A stretch of DNA of 64,000 bases from Pollenia angustigena (GCA_930367215.1 OV884058.1:174016478-174080477); one strand, 5' to 3'. Counted from the stretch's first letter, positions 9,483-21,723 are shown. A program made the numbers and translations. Notes: a model not told the origin generated them from the letters alone.

Positions 9483-9977
9483 ATGGCACACCAAAAATGT
9501 ATACCACAAATCAACAGCACTCTTACCACCACAAACACCTCGAATGCTACTGCCGCAATATCTAAAGCAAACACAATAAGCCAAGGACTTCAGCAGCAAC
9601 ATCAACAACCAGGATTTTCCTATATCCTTTATTTACACCGTGAAGAGCTGAGAAAGCGTAAAGCATCCTTTATGCGCATCTCTAGCACTAAATTCCAATT
9701 GACACATGAACTCATCACAAAAACCGTTAAAAATATTCATAAATGTTCCTCAGATGATTTACAAATTCTTAGTCGAGAAACAATCTTTAAGAAGAATTTG
9801 AGACGACAAATAGCACGCATGAGATATCATCAACTTGTGCAAATGGCAAAATATCAAAAGGAACAAAACAATAAATTTCATCAGCAACAGCAAACTTATT
9901 TGCTGCCAACACAGCATCAACAACAACCCGCAACAACAATATCGACGATACCATCAGAGTTCCAACAGCAGAGTTAA
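9483..9977 (+). CDS. hypothetical Gln-rich protein, candidate small gene
   Basis: A 164-residue frame starts at an ATG in AAAATCATGGC, a good insect start context. The N-terminal third is Thr/Asn/Ser/Gln-rich, with a poly-Gln patch near residues 37-42. The middle (about 44-130) is charged and probably helical, with REELRKRKASFMR, LRRQIARMRYHQL and no stop. The C-terminus is Gln-rich again (HQQQQTY). A poly-A signal AATAAA lies about 100 bp downstream. Base composition is less AT-rich than the surroundings. I recognise no family. It could be a real single-exon gene, a retrogene, or part of an unrecognised element. Confidence 0.4.
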   Translation: MAHQKCIPQINSTLTTTNTSNATAAISKANTISQGLQQQHQQPGFSYILYLHREELRKRKASFMRISSTKFQLTHELITKTVKNIHKCSSDDLQILSRETIFKKNLRRQIARMRYHQLVQMAKYQKEQNNKFHQQQQTYLLPTQHQQQPATTISTIPSEFQQQS

Positions 9978-10078
9978 AGCCATGGAAATCTCTAAGAAGA
10001 CTCTGGTAAATAATTTATGTTTAAGAAAAGTGATTTTTAAAAAATTTACAGTGTTTTTTTTTTTTTCTTTTGTAAGAC

Positions 10079-10084
10079 AATAAA
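10079..10084 (+). promoter_or_regulatory. possible polyadenylation signal AATAAA
   Basis: The hexamer lies 102 bp after the stop codon of the 9483-9977 frame and is followed by A-rich sequence. In AT-rich DNA this motif is common, so it is weak support for a transcript end. Confidence 0.3.
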
Positions 10085-10411
10085 AAATTTTAAAATTTAA
10101 GTTCTTTAGATGATAATATTTTATAAATTTCAAGTTTTATTTGTAAATTTTCAATAAATAATAAAATATTTAAAAAATAATTAAAATACATTTGTTCTAA
10201 TTCAAAAAATACTCCGTTACTTTAGTATGGCTTTGACAAGAATAATAAACAATGTGCATTTCTTTAAGGCGGTAAAAGCTACTCTCTGCATTCGTTGTAA
10301 TTGGTCCTGCTTGACAAATATATTTGCAAGCACCGCAAGAAAGAATTCTCCAAAATTGTTCACCAATTAATTAAAGCATTTATCGAAAATAAAATCAGTT
10401 TTTATTAAAAA

Positions 10412-10558
10412 TTTAATCAAGTGAATTTAACGTTTAAACAAGTGAATTAAACGTTTAATCAAGTGAATTAAACGTATAATCAAGCGAATTTAATGTTTAA
10501 TCAAGCGAATTTAACGTTTAATCAAGCGAATTAAATGTTTAATCAAGCGAATTAAACG
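10412..10558. repeat. seven tandem copies of a 21-bp unit
   Basis: The unit TTTAATCAAGYGAATTWAACG repeats seven times with exact 21-bp spacing and only 1-3 changes per copy. The array's right edge (AAACG, then TTTAATTGATAC) is also found inverted at 60720-60755, so it is part of a dispersed element. Confidence 0.9.
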
Positions 10559-11574
10559 TTTAATTGATACTATTAATTAATATCAATAATTTTTTAATTG
10601 AAATCTATTTTTATTTTTTTCCGTGCGAAGTTTCGAAATTTTAATTTTGATTTTATCTTCCATTTCCATTTATTACTTAGTTATTGGTATTATCGGACAA
10701 AATTTGCTCGGGGGCGACCATCGTATAGTTGTGGTTTCTTGATGATGGACTAATTTAATCATAATATATTGGCTGGGCACAAAAAATGGTTAAATTATCA
10801 GCCTTATTGTGGATGTCTTTGTCGTATACGACTTTATCGTTTTTTGTAATAGATTAAATTTGTTTTTGTTTTCAATAGAAATATACGAAAGAAATGTTCT
10901 TTTCGACATAGTGGGCCAGACAGTAAATCTACTACAATATGTTTATAAATTTTTCGTTAAATATAGTTTTTTTTCAAGTGACCATATAAAAATGGTCTGT
11001 TACTTCGTGTTGTAAAAGCGGATGGCTGTCAGACGGTAGTGTTTCTTTCCATGGGTGTAAGGGAAAGTGGCCGTGCTCTCAGTAACTTTTTTGTGTAACT
11101 TTCGTAGTCATAGATTCTAAAAATTAGTTAATAGAGGGAGATATTGCTTGAGACTTTCCTTGAGATCTTAAATTGGAAAGTCGTAGTACGATAATGTTGA
11201 ACTCAAAAAAAAAAAAAACGAAAATAATAAAAAAAAAATTTTCAAATTTTTTCCAAACTTTGCTGATTTCCTTACTTCAAGTCTAAATTTTCGATAATCT
11301 TTATATAAATCTGATAAAACTGGGACCTTTTGGGGAGTAAATGGGTATAACCTGTTTTTTGGAAATTCTTTGTCACCACATCTATTTTTTAAACCAATAA
11401 ACATAGAAATAAAGATTATAATAAATTTATAAGTTATCTAAAATATACAAATAAAAAATATCGTACTTTTTAGATATTCGAACGTTTAAGGGGTCATATT
11501 CGTACTTATTTTTGTTAATTTTCTTTACAAAACATTTGCTCGATGTATGGAAATATACATACATATTAAAATCT
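10559..11574. other. non-coding stretch before the large duplication
   Basis: No gene, TIR pair or tRNA-like motif is recognised. The sequence near 11470-11500 resembles the early part of the ATACCC repeat at 2400. The minus frame 11168-11404 shows no domain. Confidence 0.4.
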
Positions 11575-11813
11575 TAGATACTTCAATGGGGTGATAAAAG
11601 TATTGAAAAGGGGAAATACGGGAAATTAAATTTCTTTTTTTTACTTTTCTGTGCTGCATGTGGTAATTTTTAAATATTCTATAATATTTAACTTAGAAAC
11701 ATACAATTTTAGTTGCAGGGTCCTGAGTAAATGATAACCTATAAGATGAAAGATGTTGGTACGTTTTTGTTCTTCAATTGGTACTTTTTGAATTTTCGTA
11801 AATGTTGCACTAA

Positions 11814-12138
11814 AGCTTGAGGTCCACACCACGCGTTACTCGCTTTTTCGCAGCATACGCAGCTATCAAAAAAGTAGAATCTGTGTAGTTATATGTAGTA
11901 AATTACATGCACAAAAGCGTAGATGCCTTGAGGCGAATAGTAGGTTTACTTTCTACTTTTGCAAGCGTCACAAGCAGCGTTCGAACAAATCAGCTGATTT
12001 TGACAAATTAAATTTTATTTTTACTTGTGCTGCTGCTGCATAAAAAGCGTTGCATGAAACTTGAAACGTAGAACGCAAGTTAGGTTAGAAAAGCATGCGC
12101 TGCATGGAGGCGAAAACGCGTGGTGTGGACCTCCAGCT
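11814..12138. mobile_element. MITE with TAA duplication (PIF/Harbinger-like), copy 1
   Basis: Inverted ends AGCTTGAGGTCCACACCACG and CGTGGTGTGGACCTCCAGCT are flanked by TAA (11811-11813 and 12139-12141). Three-base TWA targets are typical of PIF/Harbinger elements. It is 325 bp long and non-coding. GC-richer CGC-containing ends contrast with the surroundings. Confidence 0.75.
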
Positions 12139-12430
12139 TAAGTATCATAAAACATGGTTCTGAGCAGCGTTTAAAAACTGCAGTCAAAGTAGAAAAACTG
12201 CCATTTCGTCCACTTCTTCATTTGTCATTGGACGAATAAAAGCTGTTACTTTCACTTCTGTTTCATTAATCGTAAACAGTCACTGTCAAACCAACTTAAA
12301 AAGCTAAAAGTTGAACACAAATTTGTGGTTTATGGGTCAACTACGGATAGCTGACCCTGTTGTTGAGTTGCCTGATTTCGCTGCTGGCAACTCAATTTCA
12401 GTTAAGTCGTCATTCGTAATCGAACCATTA

Positions 12431-13179
12431 AGGCTTAGTTAGGCGAACGTTGCTGTACCCGTAATGTACCGCACCGTACTGTAAGTACGTTGGTGCACTT
12501 ATAGAACGTTTAAAAACGTGTCATATGTTTTCCCATACATAAACAAAAAGCAATAGTATACATAAAACAAAACACTCAGTGATGGTAATCAAAAATGTTC
12601 AAATGGTGACCGTTGTGCAGAAAAGGTACCACGTGATTTAAATGGTATTAAAACAGTATTTTGTGTATGTAAAAAATGTTAATAATTTACTTTTTATATT
12701 ATAGATTTACAATAAATAAATTTGTATTTTAACATACATATATATTTTTAGCATACATAAATTGTAAATGTGCATACACCAAACAAGGTTTTAATACCAT
12801 TTAAAGTCTTTAATATGTTTCACATTTCTATTGTATGTGTATATGCATTTGTTTACTTTAAACATCTAAACATATGTATATTTGGAAATATGTTGTATTG
12901 TAAGTTGTTTTGTCGCAATTCTTTAGATATACTAAAAAAAAGTACCAAAAAAAAAAGAGCAAAATTACCCGCATTCAATGTAACATACAAGCCGCCCATC
13001 ACTGTCTTACAAATGTCACGTAACAACGGCATGAAATTCTATTTTATACAGATTGGTACGTTGCAACTACGGTACATTGCATTTCGGTAAGCTTTTGTAT
13101 TGGTTTTCATATAACAAAAAGCGAACAGCTGATGGATACAGTACAGATACGGTACAGCAACGTTCGCCTAACTGAGCCT
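12431..13179. mobile_element. MITE with TTA duplication, copy 1
   Basis: The ends AGGCTTAGTTAGGCGAACG and CGTTCGCCTAACTGAGCCT are inverted, and TTA flanks both sides (12428-12430 and 13180-13182). The next ~20 bases also pair (TTGCTGTACC-GTA). The 106-residue frame inside (12770-13090) shows no known domain and is shared with the other copies only because the DNA is. The third copy at 60877-62670 is inverted and interrupted. Confidence 0.85.
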
Positions 13180-13687
13180 TTATTCTTATTAAAGTGGGGT
13201 CGCAATTGACTCTAGTTGATTGCATGTTTAGTATTCTGCGTACTGCAACGATAATATTAATGACAGTATTAAACGACAGTGAGTGGTTGTCACCAGTTTC
13301 ACCTTTATTTATCAAATCTTGTATATCAAATTATTAAACCTTATGTAGCTTATAAATTAGCAATTAGACATTCAAAATTATTACATGCTAGTGACACATT
13401 TTGTTGCAAATATTTTAAAATATTATACATTAATTTCCCAGGGTTGAATCTCACTATTGTAGAAGTTCAACTAACACAGGTTTTCTAACCTCCTTCACGG
13501 ATCAAATATTTATGCATGTTGAGAGCAAAGTATAAACCCAGAAATTTTTCTCAAACTAAGCCATACATAAAATTGCCAATCATTTCGAATGAAAAAACCT
13601 CTATTGGGCATGTTCTGGAAATCGAAATCACGTGAAATTCAAATCAAACAAATTGTTAAAACTCTCCAGTGTTTAAAGTTCACAAAA

Positions 13688-15712
13688 ATCCAAATTTTCA
13701 ATATTTTTAATCAGGCTTAAGTTCATCAAATAAAATTTTTGTTTGACAGTTTTTGGTTTTGACTGCAGTTTTTTAAAGCCTGGTCTTAAGTAAATGAGAA
13801 TCTGTAAGAGGGATCTTTTTGGTCCTTTTTCGTTCTTTAACTGGTATTTTTTGAATATTTATTAATACTGCACCTAAAAACACAAAATTTAACAGTCAGA
13901 GTGATTGAGAAATTATAGAAGTAGACTTTTCGGTATTTTTTTGTTTTTCATTTAGTACTTTCTCATTTTTTATATATGCTTATACGTATGTTTTCTTTAT
14001 ACTATTTTCATAAACAATTATGGTCGAATTTTGACCACAGGCCAAATACAAGTTTGTATTAAACCGAAAATATATTAAATGCAAATAAAATACTTAAGTG
14101 CTGGTTTTCAAACACCAAGTTTTACTCGTCAAGTCTTGAGTTTATCAAGAGAGAGGAAAAAATAAAGGAAAGGGGTGCATACTTGTACCTTCTCGTCAAT
14201 TTTCTTTTTTCCTTTTTTGTTTTTGTATTCGTTATATGCTAGATGTGTTTAAGTTTAAGGTAAACAAGAAGAAAATTGACACAAATTGTTTGCATATGAA
14301 CTTATACCCAGGCTCAAAATAGAATTAAAGTCTGTGTTCATACGGCTTATGTTGTATTGACAAGATTGTTACTTTATAGGCGAGAGGGACGAGGGGGAAA
14401 AACGAGTACACAGATGCATGTACTGTCTTAACGTTTTGCTTTTTCATTCGTTGTTTAATTTTGTTATTGTTTTCAATAATCAAAAAAGCACATGTCGTCA
14501 ACATGACATGAATCATTTGAACGCCCATTCATGTTCAAAGAAGAAAAAGGAAGAATCTTGTCAATAAGAAATGAGCCTTATGAACTCAGACAAAGGAAAC
14601 TAGTTCAGCTAAACCTGATGTGTCTGAACCAGCACAAATTTCCACCTGATAAAAAAAAAATTATTTACCCCTTTATGCAAAATAACTTAAAGTTCACATT
14701 AGTTAATCAACACATTAGGCCCAGCAAAAGTGTATGTTTTAATGTAATGGTTAAGGCTAGATTACACTATCTCACAAGTCTTACGTATTTCATTATACTT
14801 TGTGAGACAGAAATCTAATGAATTTTGTTGCGACTGTCAAAATATCTAATTTAACATGACAGTTTGTGTTCACACCATCACATAAAGTATAAACACTCAC
14901 ATATGAAAAAAATGCAACCCTGATCCAATGAAAAGTATTATTGTTTAGAAATTTTTCAAAAAACGATGAAGTCGTATGGGATGTCAAACTTTTTTCATAA
15001 TACTTGTCATTTTCGTGACACATTGCATTCACACTATCACACTTTGTCAAATTACTTGAGTTTTTGACATGTATTAATACAAAGTATAATAGTGTAATCA
15101 AGCCTTTAGCTTGAGTGAACTTTAACTTTTTTCCATAAGGGGGTTAAACCTTAAATTTTAAATTTAAAGCTTCTTTATAAAAGCTTCCCTATTAGCCCTA
15201 ACATTGATTGTTATTTACCAAGGCGAGTTGAATACAAGCTGGCCTTATTAGCCTACATCACCCGCATCTGTGCAAATGCAGATTGGTTATTCAAACGCGA
15301 TGTGTCAAAAAATTCTTGACGAAAGTACGAAAAAACAGAAGTAAAGGAAAAAACATGTAAAATCAATTAAAATGGATAATCATTCAGGAAAGCAAATTTC
15401 GATCTACCAAATGTTAAAAATACAATTTGGTTTAAGGATTGATGTTTGACTAGTGACGTCAGCAGTCGTCAATGGCTGCGAGTGTAAGACGGCAAATCCA
15501 TCTGAGGAGATCGAGTGGTTGCGATCGAAACATGTCATGGTAACCTGCCGGCCAGGGTTCGAGCCCGAGCCACGTCAAGAATGAAAGATTATCAAGAACA
15601 ATTTTAATTGATTTTCATGTTGTAAAATTCCTTTCTTCATAAAAATAATTTAATAAAAATTAAATTTCATGAACTTAAGCCTAATTAAAAATATTGAAAA
15701 ATTTGGATTAAA
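13688..15712. mobile_element. putative element with about 50-bp inverted ends, copy 1
   Basis: The left end ATCCAAATTTTCAATATTTT, followed by GGCTTAAGTTCAT, pairs with the inverted sequence at about 15660-15712. A second inverted right end lies at 16226-16278 because of the 408-bp direct repeat. A diverged relative is at 25860-26330. No transposase is seen in about 2 kb and no clear TSD. Confidence 0.5.
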
Positions 15713-15716
15713 AAAC
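15309..15716 (+). repeat. 408-bp direct repeat, copy 1a
   Basis: The sequence recurs at 15875-16282 with a 158-bp spacer between copies, differing at very few bases (for example CAATGG/CGATGG in the core). It contains a tRNA-like segment with box B and a short inverted pair ATTCTTGACG...CGTCAAGAAT. With the large duplication there are four copies in the window. The layout recalls a terminal-repeat miniature element or a tandem SINE, but no primer-binding site is evident. Confidence 0.85.
15506..15572 (+). other. tRNA-like segment with polymerase III box B
   Basis: GGTTCGAGCCC at 15556-15566 fits box B, inside a T-arm-like GGGTTCGAGCCC. Upstream GAGTGGTTGCGATCGAAA resembles a D-arm but is not a clean box A. 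No acceptor stem closes, so it is read as SINE-like rather than as a tRNA gene. Further copies are near 16072-16138, 20947-21013 and 21513-21579. Confidence 0.5.
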
Positions 15717-15874
15717 CATAAATAGTTCGACAAAATAACCACAATACTAATTATTGTTAAAGCTAAGGCACGAACTCTATGTGTACATTTGTCCTTCAGA
15801 TTGTGCTGAAAAAGGTCAACAGAAAAGAGAAAGACAAAGTGAAAAAACAAAAAAAATGTACTTGGACTTCAAGA

Positions 15875-16282
15875 AAAATTCTTGACGAAAGTACGAAAAA
15901 ACAGAAGTAAAGGAAAAAACATGTAAAATCAATTAAAGTGGATAATCATTCAGGAAAGCAAATTTCGATCTACCAAATGTTAAAAATACAATTTGGTTTA
16001 AGGATTGATGTTTGACTAGTGACGTCAGCAGTCGTCGATGGCTGCGAGTGTAAGACGGCAAATCCATCTGAGGAGATCGAGTGGTTGCGATCGAAACATG
16101 TCATGGTAACCTGCCGGCCAGGGTTCGAGCCCGAGCCACGTCAAGAATGAAAGATTATCAAGAACAATTTTAATTGATTTTCATGTTGTAAAATTCCTTT
16201 CTTCATAAAAATAATTTAATAAAAATTAAATTTCATGAACTTAAGCCTAATTAAAAATATTGAAAAATTTGGATTAAAAAAA
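15875..16282 (+). repeat. 408-bp direct repeat, copy 1b
   Basis: This copy is nearly identical to 15309-15716. After its end the flanking sequence diverges (AAAAAAATTGTTTTAG against AAAAAACCATAAATAG). It also holds the tRNA-like core. Confidence 0.85.
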
Positions 16283-17014
16283 ATTGTTTTAGTTTTCGTG
16301 TTGGCTTCATTCATTTTATTGTGCGTCTTTAAAAGAGTTTGAAAATTTTTGCTTGATTTGTAAAGTTGTACCAGATGAATAAGTGTAGTTTTTCTTTGTT
16401 GTTGTATTGTTGCAGCGTTAGGGCCACCCAAGGCGAATTGATGTAAACGGTGCTGTCAATACTACAACAAATACAACACCAAAAACCAGTGTTGCCACTT
16501 TGTGGGTAATTACCCGAATTGAGTATAATTTTTACGGTCGTGGGTAGAGCGTGGGTAATTTCTCTTAGGTGTAATTTGAAATTTTTACTTCAGATGCCCT
16601 AATAAAATCAAGATTCGATTTCAGTGATGACATTTATTTCTTTTTAAATATTCTTGCTAAGAAATACACAGCCTTTTGAACCAAAGTCTCGGTTTCTTTT
16701 TAAGAAACGACTTCAATCATTAAACATACGTATATTTATAAATGTTTGGTAATGAATGTCGCAAGATGGACCCTATCATAGTGTTTTAGAACCTGAAGTT
16801 TATTGAAAAAAGTTATTCAAACTAAAAACTTGCGTGGGGGAAGATATGTTTCCAATATTGCAACATATAATTAATTTTATTTCTATCTTGCTACTTTTTA
16901 ATGTTTTAGTTTAAAGAATATTTAACGCCTTTTACAGTTCTAAAACTGAATTACGAAAAGAACAGTTGTATAAAACTCTGCAGGCATTTCGTTTATTAAA
17001 TAAGGTATAAAGGG
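16283..17014. other. non-coding remainder of duplication unit 1
   Basis: At 16475-16490 the motif CCAGTGTTGCCACTTTGTGG resembles the hAT-type ends seen at 28538, 36046 and 48796, but no partner end is found. The rest is AT-rich with no recognised gene. Confidence 0.35.
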
Positions 17015-17253
17015 TAGATACTTCAATGGGTTGATAAAAGTATTGAAAAGGGGAAATACGGGAAATTAAATTTCTTTCTTTTACTTTTCCGTGCTGCATG
17101 TGGTCATTTTTAAATATTCTATAATATTTAACTTAGAAACATACAATTTTAGTTGCAGGGTCCTGAGTAAATGATAACCTATAAGATGAAAGATGTTGGT
17201 ACGTTTTTGTTCTTCAATTGGTACTTTTTGAATTTTCGTAAATGTTGCACTAA

Positions 17254-17578
17254 AGCTTGAGGTCCACACCACGCGTTACTCGCTTTTTCGCAGCATACGC
17301 AGCTATCAAAAAAGTAGAATCTGTGTAGTTATATGTAGTAAATAAAATGCACAAAAGCGTAGATGCCTTGAGGCGAATAGTAGGTTTACTTTCTACTTTT
17401 GCAAGCGTCACAAGCAGCGTTCGAACAAATCAGCTGATTTTGACAAATTAAATTTTATTTTTACTTGTGCTGCTGCTGCATAAAAAGCGTTGCATGAAAC
17501 TTGAAACGTAGAACGCAAGTTAGGTTAGAAAAGCATGCGCTGCATGGAGGCGAAAACGCGTGGTGTGGACCTCCAGCT
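17254..17578. mobile_element. MITE with TAA duplication, copy 2
   Basis: Duplicate of 11814-12138, carried by unit 2. Ends and TSD are unchanged. Confidence 0.75.
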
Positions 17579-17870
17579 TAAGTATCATAAAACATGGTTC
17601 TGAGCAGCGTTTAAAAACTGCAGTCAAAGTAGAAAAACTGCCATTTCGTCCACTTCTTCATTTGTCATTGGACGAATAAAAGCTGTTACTTTCACTTCTG
17701 TTTCATTAATCGTAAACAGTCACTGTCAAACCAACTTAAAAAGCTAAAAGTTGAACACAAATTTGTGGTTTATGGGTCAACTACGGATAGCTGACCCTGT
17801 TGTTGAGTTGCCTGATTTCGCTGCTGGCAACTCAATTTCAGTTAAGTCGTCATTCGTAATCGAACCATTA

Positions 17871-18619
17871 AGGCTTAGTTAGGCGAACGTTGCTGTACCC
17901 GTAATGTACCGCACCGTACTGTAAGTACGTTGGTGCACTTATAGAACGTTTAAAAACGTGTCATATGTTTTCCCATACATAAACAAAAAGCAATAGTATA
18001 CATAAAACAAAACACTCAGTGATGGTAATCAAAAATGTTCAAATGGTGACCGTTGTGCAGAAAAGGTACCACGTGATTTAAATGGTATTAAAACAGTATT
18101 TTGTGTATGTAAAAAATGTTAATAATTTACTTTTTATATTATAGATTTACAATAAATAAATTTGTATTTTAACATACATATATATTTTTAGCATACATAA
18201 ATTGTAAATGTGCATACACCAAACAAGGTTTTAATACCATTTAAAGTCTTTAATATGTTTCACATTTCTATTGTATGTGTATATGCATTTGTTTACTTTA
18301 AACATCTAAACATATGTATATTTGGAAATATGTTGTATTGTAAGTTGTTTTGTCGCAATTCTTTAGATATACTAAAAAAAAGTACCAAAAAAAAAAGAGC
18401 AAAATTACCCGCATTCAATGTAACATACAAGCCGCCCATCACTGTCTTACAAATGTCACGTAACAACGGCATGAAATTCTATTTTATACAGATTGGTACG
18501 TTGCAACTACGGTACATTGCATTTCGGTAAGCTTTTGTATTGGTTTTCATATAACAAAAAGCGAACAGCTGATGGATACAGTACAGATACGGTACAGCAA
18601 CGTTCGCCTAACTGAGCCT
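17871..18619. mobile_element. MITE with TTA duplication, copy 2
   Basis: Duplicate of 12431-13179, carried by unit 2. Ends and TTA flanks are unchanged. Confidence 0.85.
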
Positions 18620-20749
18620 TTATTCTTATTAAAGTGGGGTCGCAATTGACTCTAGTTGATTGCATGTTTAGTATTCTGCGTACTGCAACGATAATATTAA
18701 TGACAGTATTAAACGACAGTGAGTGGTTGTCACCAGTTTCACCTTTATTTATCAAATCTTGTATATCAAATTATTAAACCTTATGTAGCTTATAAATTAG
18801 CAATTAGACATTCAAAATTATTACATGCTAGTGACACATTTTGTTGCAAATATTTTAAAATATTATACATTAATTTCCCAGGGTTGAATCTCACTATTGT
18901 AGAAGTTCAACTAACACAGGTTTTCTAACCTCCTTCACGGATCAAATATTTATGCATGTTGAGAGCAAAGTATAAACCCAGAAATTTTTCTCAAACTAAG
19001 CCATACATAAAATTGCCAATCATTTCGAATGAAAAAACCTCTATTGGGCATGTTCTGGAAATCGAAATCACGTGAAATTCAAATCAAACAAATTGTTAAA
19101 ACTCTCCAGTGTTTAAAGTTCACAAAAATCCAAATTTTCAATATTTTTAATCAGGCTTAAGTTCATCAAATAAAATTTTTGTTTGACAGTTTTTGGTTTT
19201 GACTGCAGTTTTTTAAAGCCTGGTCTTAAGTAAATGAGAATCTGTAAGAGGGATCTTTTTGGTCCTTTTTCGTTCTTTAACTGGTATTTTTTGAATATTT
19301 ATTAATACTGCACCTAAAAACACAAAATTTAACAGTCAGAGTGATTGAGAAATTATAGAAGTAGACTTTTCGGTATTTTTTTGTTTTTCATTTAGTACTT
19401 TCTCATTTTTTATATATGCTTATACGTATGTTTTCTTTATACTATTTTCATAAACAATTATGGTCGAATTTTGACCACAGGCCAAATACAAGTTTGTATT
19501 AAACCGAAAATATATTAAATGCAAATAAAATACTTAAGTGCTGGTTTTCAAACACCAAGTTTTACTCGTCAAGTCTTGAGTTTATCAAGAGAGAGGAAAA
19601 AATAAAGGAAAGGGGTGCATACTTGTACCTTCTCGTCAATTTTCTTTTTTCCTTTTTTGTTTTTGTATTCGTTATATGCTAGATGTGTTTAAGTTTAAGG
19701 TAAACAAGAAGAAAATTGACACAAATTGTTTGCATATGAACTTATACCCAGGCTCAAAATAGAATTAAAGTCTGTGTTCATACGGCTTATGTTGTATTGA
19801 CAAGATTGTTACTTTATAGGCGAGAGGGACGAGGGGGAAAAAACGAGTACACAGATGCATGTACTGTCTTAACGTTTTGCTTTTTCATTCGTTGTTTAAT
19901 TTTGTTATTGTTTTCAATAATCAAAAAAGCACATGTCGTCAACATGACATGAATCATTTGAACGCCCATTCATGTTCAAAGAAGAAAAAGGAAGAATCTT
20001 GTCAATAAGAAATGAGCCTTATGAACTCAGACAAAGGAAACTAGTTCAGCTAAACCTGATGTGTCTGAACCAGCACAAATTTCCACCTGATAAAAAAAAA
20101 ATTATTTACCCCTTTATGCAAAATAACTTAAAGTTCACATTAGTTAATCAACACATTAGGCCCAGCAAAAGTGTATGTTTTAATGTAATGGTTAAGGCTA
20201 GATTACACTATCTCACAAGTCTTACGTATTTCATTATACTTTGTGAGACAGAAATCTAATGAATTTTGTTGCGACTGTCAAAATATCTAATTTAACATGA
20301 CAGTTTGTGTTCACACCATCACATAAAGTATAAACACTCACATATGAAAAAAATGCAACCCTGATCCAATGAAAAGTATTATTGTTTAGAAATTTTTCAA
20401 AAAACGATGAAGTCGTATGGGATGTCAAACTTTTTTCATAATACTTGTCATTTTCGTGACACATTGCATTCACACTATCACACTTTGTCAAATTACTTGA
20501 GTTTTTGACATGTATTAATACAAAGTATAATAGTGTAATCAAGCCTTTAGCTTGAGTGAACTTTAACTTTTTTCCATAAGGGGGTTAAACCTTAAATTTT
20601 AAATTTAAAGCTTCTTTATAAAAGCTTCCCTATTAGCCCTAACATTGATTGTTATTTACCAAGGCGAGTTGAATACAAGCTGGCCTTATTAGCCTACATC
20701 ACCCGCATCTGTGCAAATGCAGATTGGTTATTCAAACGCGATGTGTCAA

Positions 20750-21157
20750 AAAATTCTTGACGAAAGTACGAAAAAACAGAAGTAAAGGAAAAAACATGTA
20801 AAATCAATTAAAATGGATAATCATTCAGGAAAGCAAATTTCGATCTACCAAATGTTAAAAATACAATTTGGTTTAAGGATTGATGTTTGACTAGTGACGT
20901 CAGCAGTCGTCAATGGCTGCGAGTGTAAGACGGCAAATCCATCTGAGGAGATCGAGTGGTTGCGATCGAAACATGTCATGGTAACCTGCCGGCCAGGGTT
21001 CGAGCCCGAGCCACGTCAAGAATGAAAGATTATCAAGAACAATTTTAATTGATTTTCATGTTGTAAAATTCCTTTCTTCATAAAAATAATTTAATAAAAA
21101 TTAAATTTCATGAACTTAAGCCTAATTAAAAATATTGAAAAATTTGGATTAAAAAAC
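20750..21157 (+). repeat. 408-bp direct repeat, copy 2a
   Basis: Counterpart of 15309-15716 in unit 2, again with the tRNA-like core and box B. Confidence 0.85.
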
Positions 21158-21315
21158 CATAAATAGTTCGACAAAATAACCACAATACTAATTATTGTTA
21201 AAGCTAAGGCACGAACTCTATGTGTACATTTGTCCTTCAGATTGTGCTGAAAAAGGTCAACAGAAAAGAGAAAGACAAAGTGAAAAAACAAAAAAAATGT
21301 ACTTGGACTTCAAGA

Positions 21316-21723
21316 AAAATTCTTGACGAAAGTACGAAAAAACAGAAGTAAAGGAAAAAACATGTAAAATCAATTAAAGTGGATAATCATTCAGGAAAGC
21401 AAATTTCGATCTACCAAATGTTAAAAATACAATTTGGTTTAAGGATTGATGTTTGACTAGTGACGTCAGCAGTCGTCGATGGCTGCGAGTGTAAGACGGC
21501 AAATCCATCTGAGGAGATCGAGTGGTTGCGATCGAAACATGTCATGGTAACCTGCCGGCCAGGGTTCGAGCCCGAGCCACGTCAAGAATGAAAGATTATC
21601 AAGAACAATTTTAATTGATTTTCATGTTGTAAAATTCCTTTCTTCATAAAAATAATTTAATAAAAATTAAATTTCATGAACTTAAGCCTAATTAAAAATA
21701 TTGAAAAATTTGGATTAAAAAAA
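21316..21723 (+). repeat. 408-bp direct repeat, copy 2b
   Basis: Counterpart of 15875-16282 in unit 2. Confidence 0.85.

Larger units (their letters stand above)
11575..17014. repeat. 5.44-kb direct tandem duplication, unit 1
   Basis: This 5440-bp segment is repeated immediately downstream at 17015-22455. The junction shows only a TA microhomology between the unit end (AAAGGGTA) and the unit start (TAGATACTTC). By eye the units differ at roughly eight bases plus one 1-bp indel. Contents are a TAA-flanked MITE, a TTA-flanked MITE, a larger TIR pair and two 408-bp direct repeats with a tRNA-like core. No gene is recognised. Confidence 0.95.

Noticed and set aside
10412..10558. CRISPR-like regular repeat
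   Set aside because: The 21-bp units are directly adjacent with no unique spacers, and the window is eukaryotic.
11641..11832. 63-residue minus frame repeated at 17081-17272
   Set aside because: Its duplication is due to the 5.44-kb segment, part of it lies in MITE-flanking DNA, and it has no recognisable motif.
12770..13090. 106-residue frame repeated at 18210-18530 and, shifted, at 60920-61282
   Set aside because: It is conserved only because it lies inside a duplicated MITE; there is no domain, and frameshifts occur between copies.
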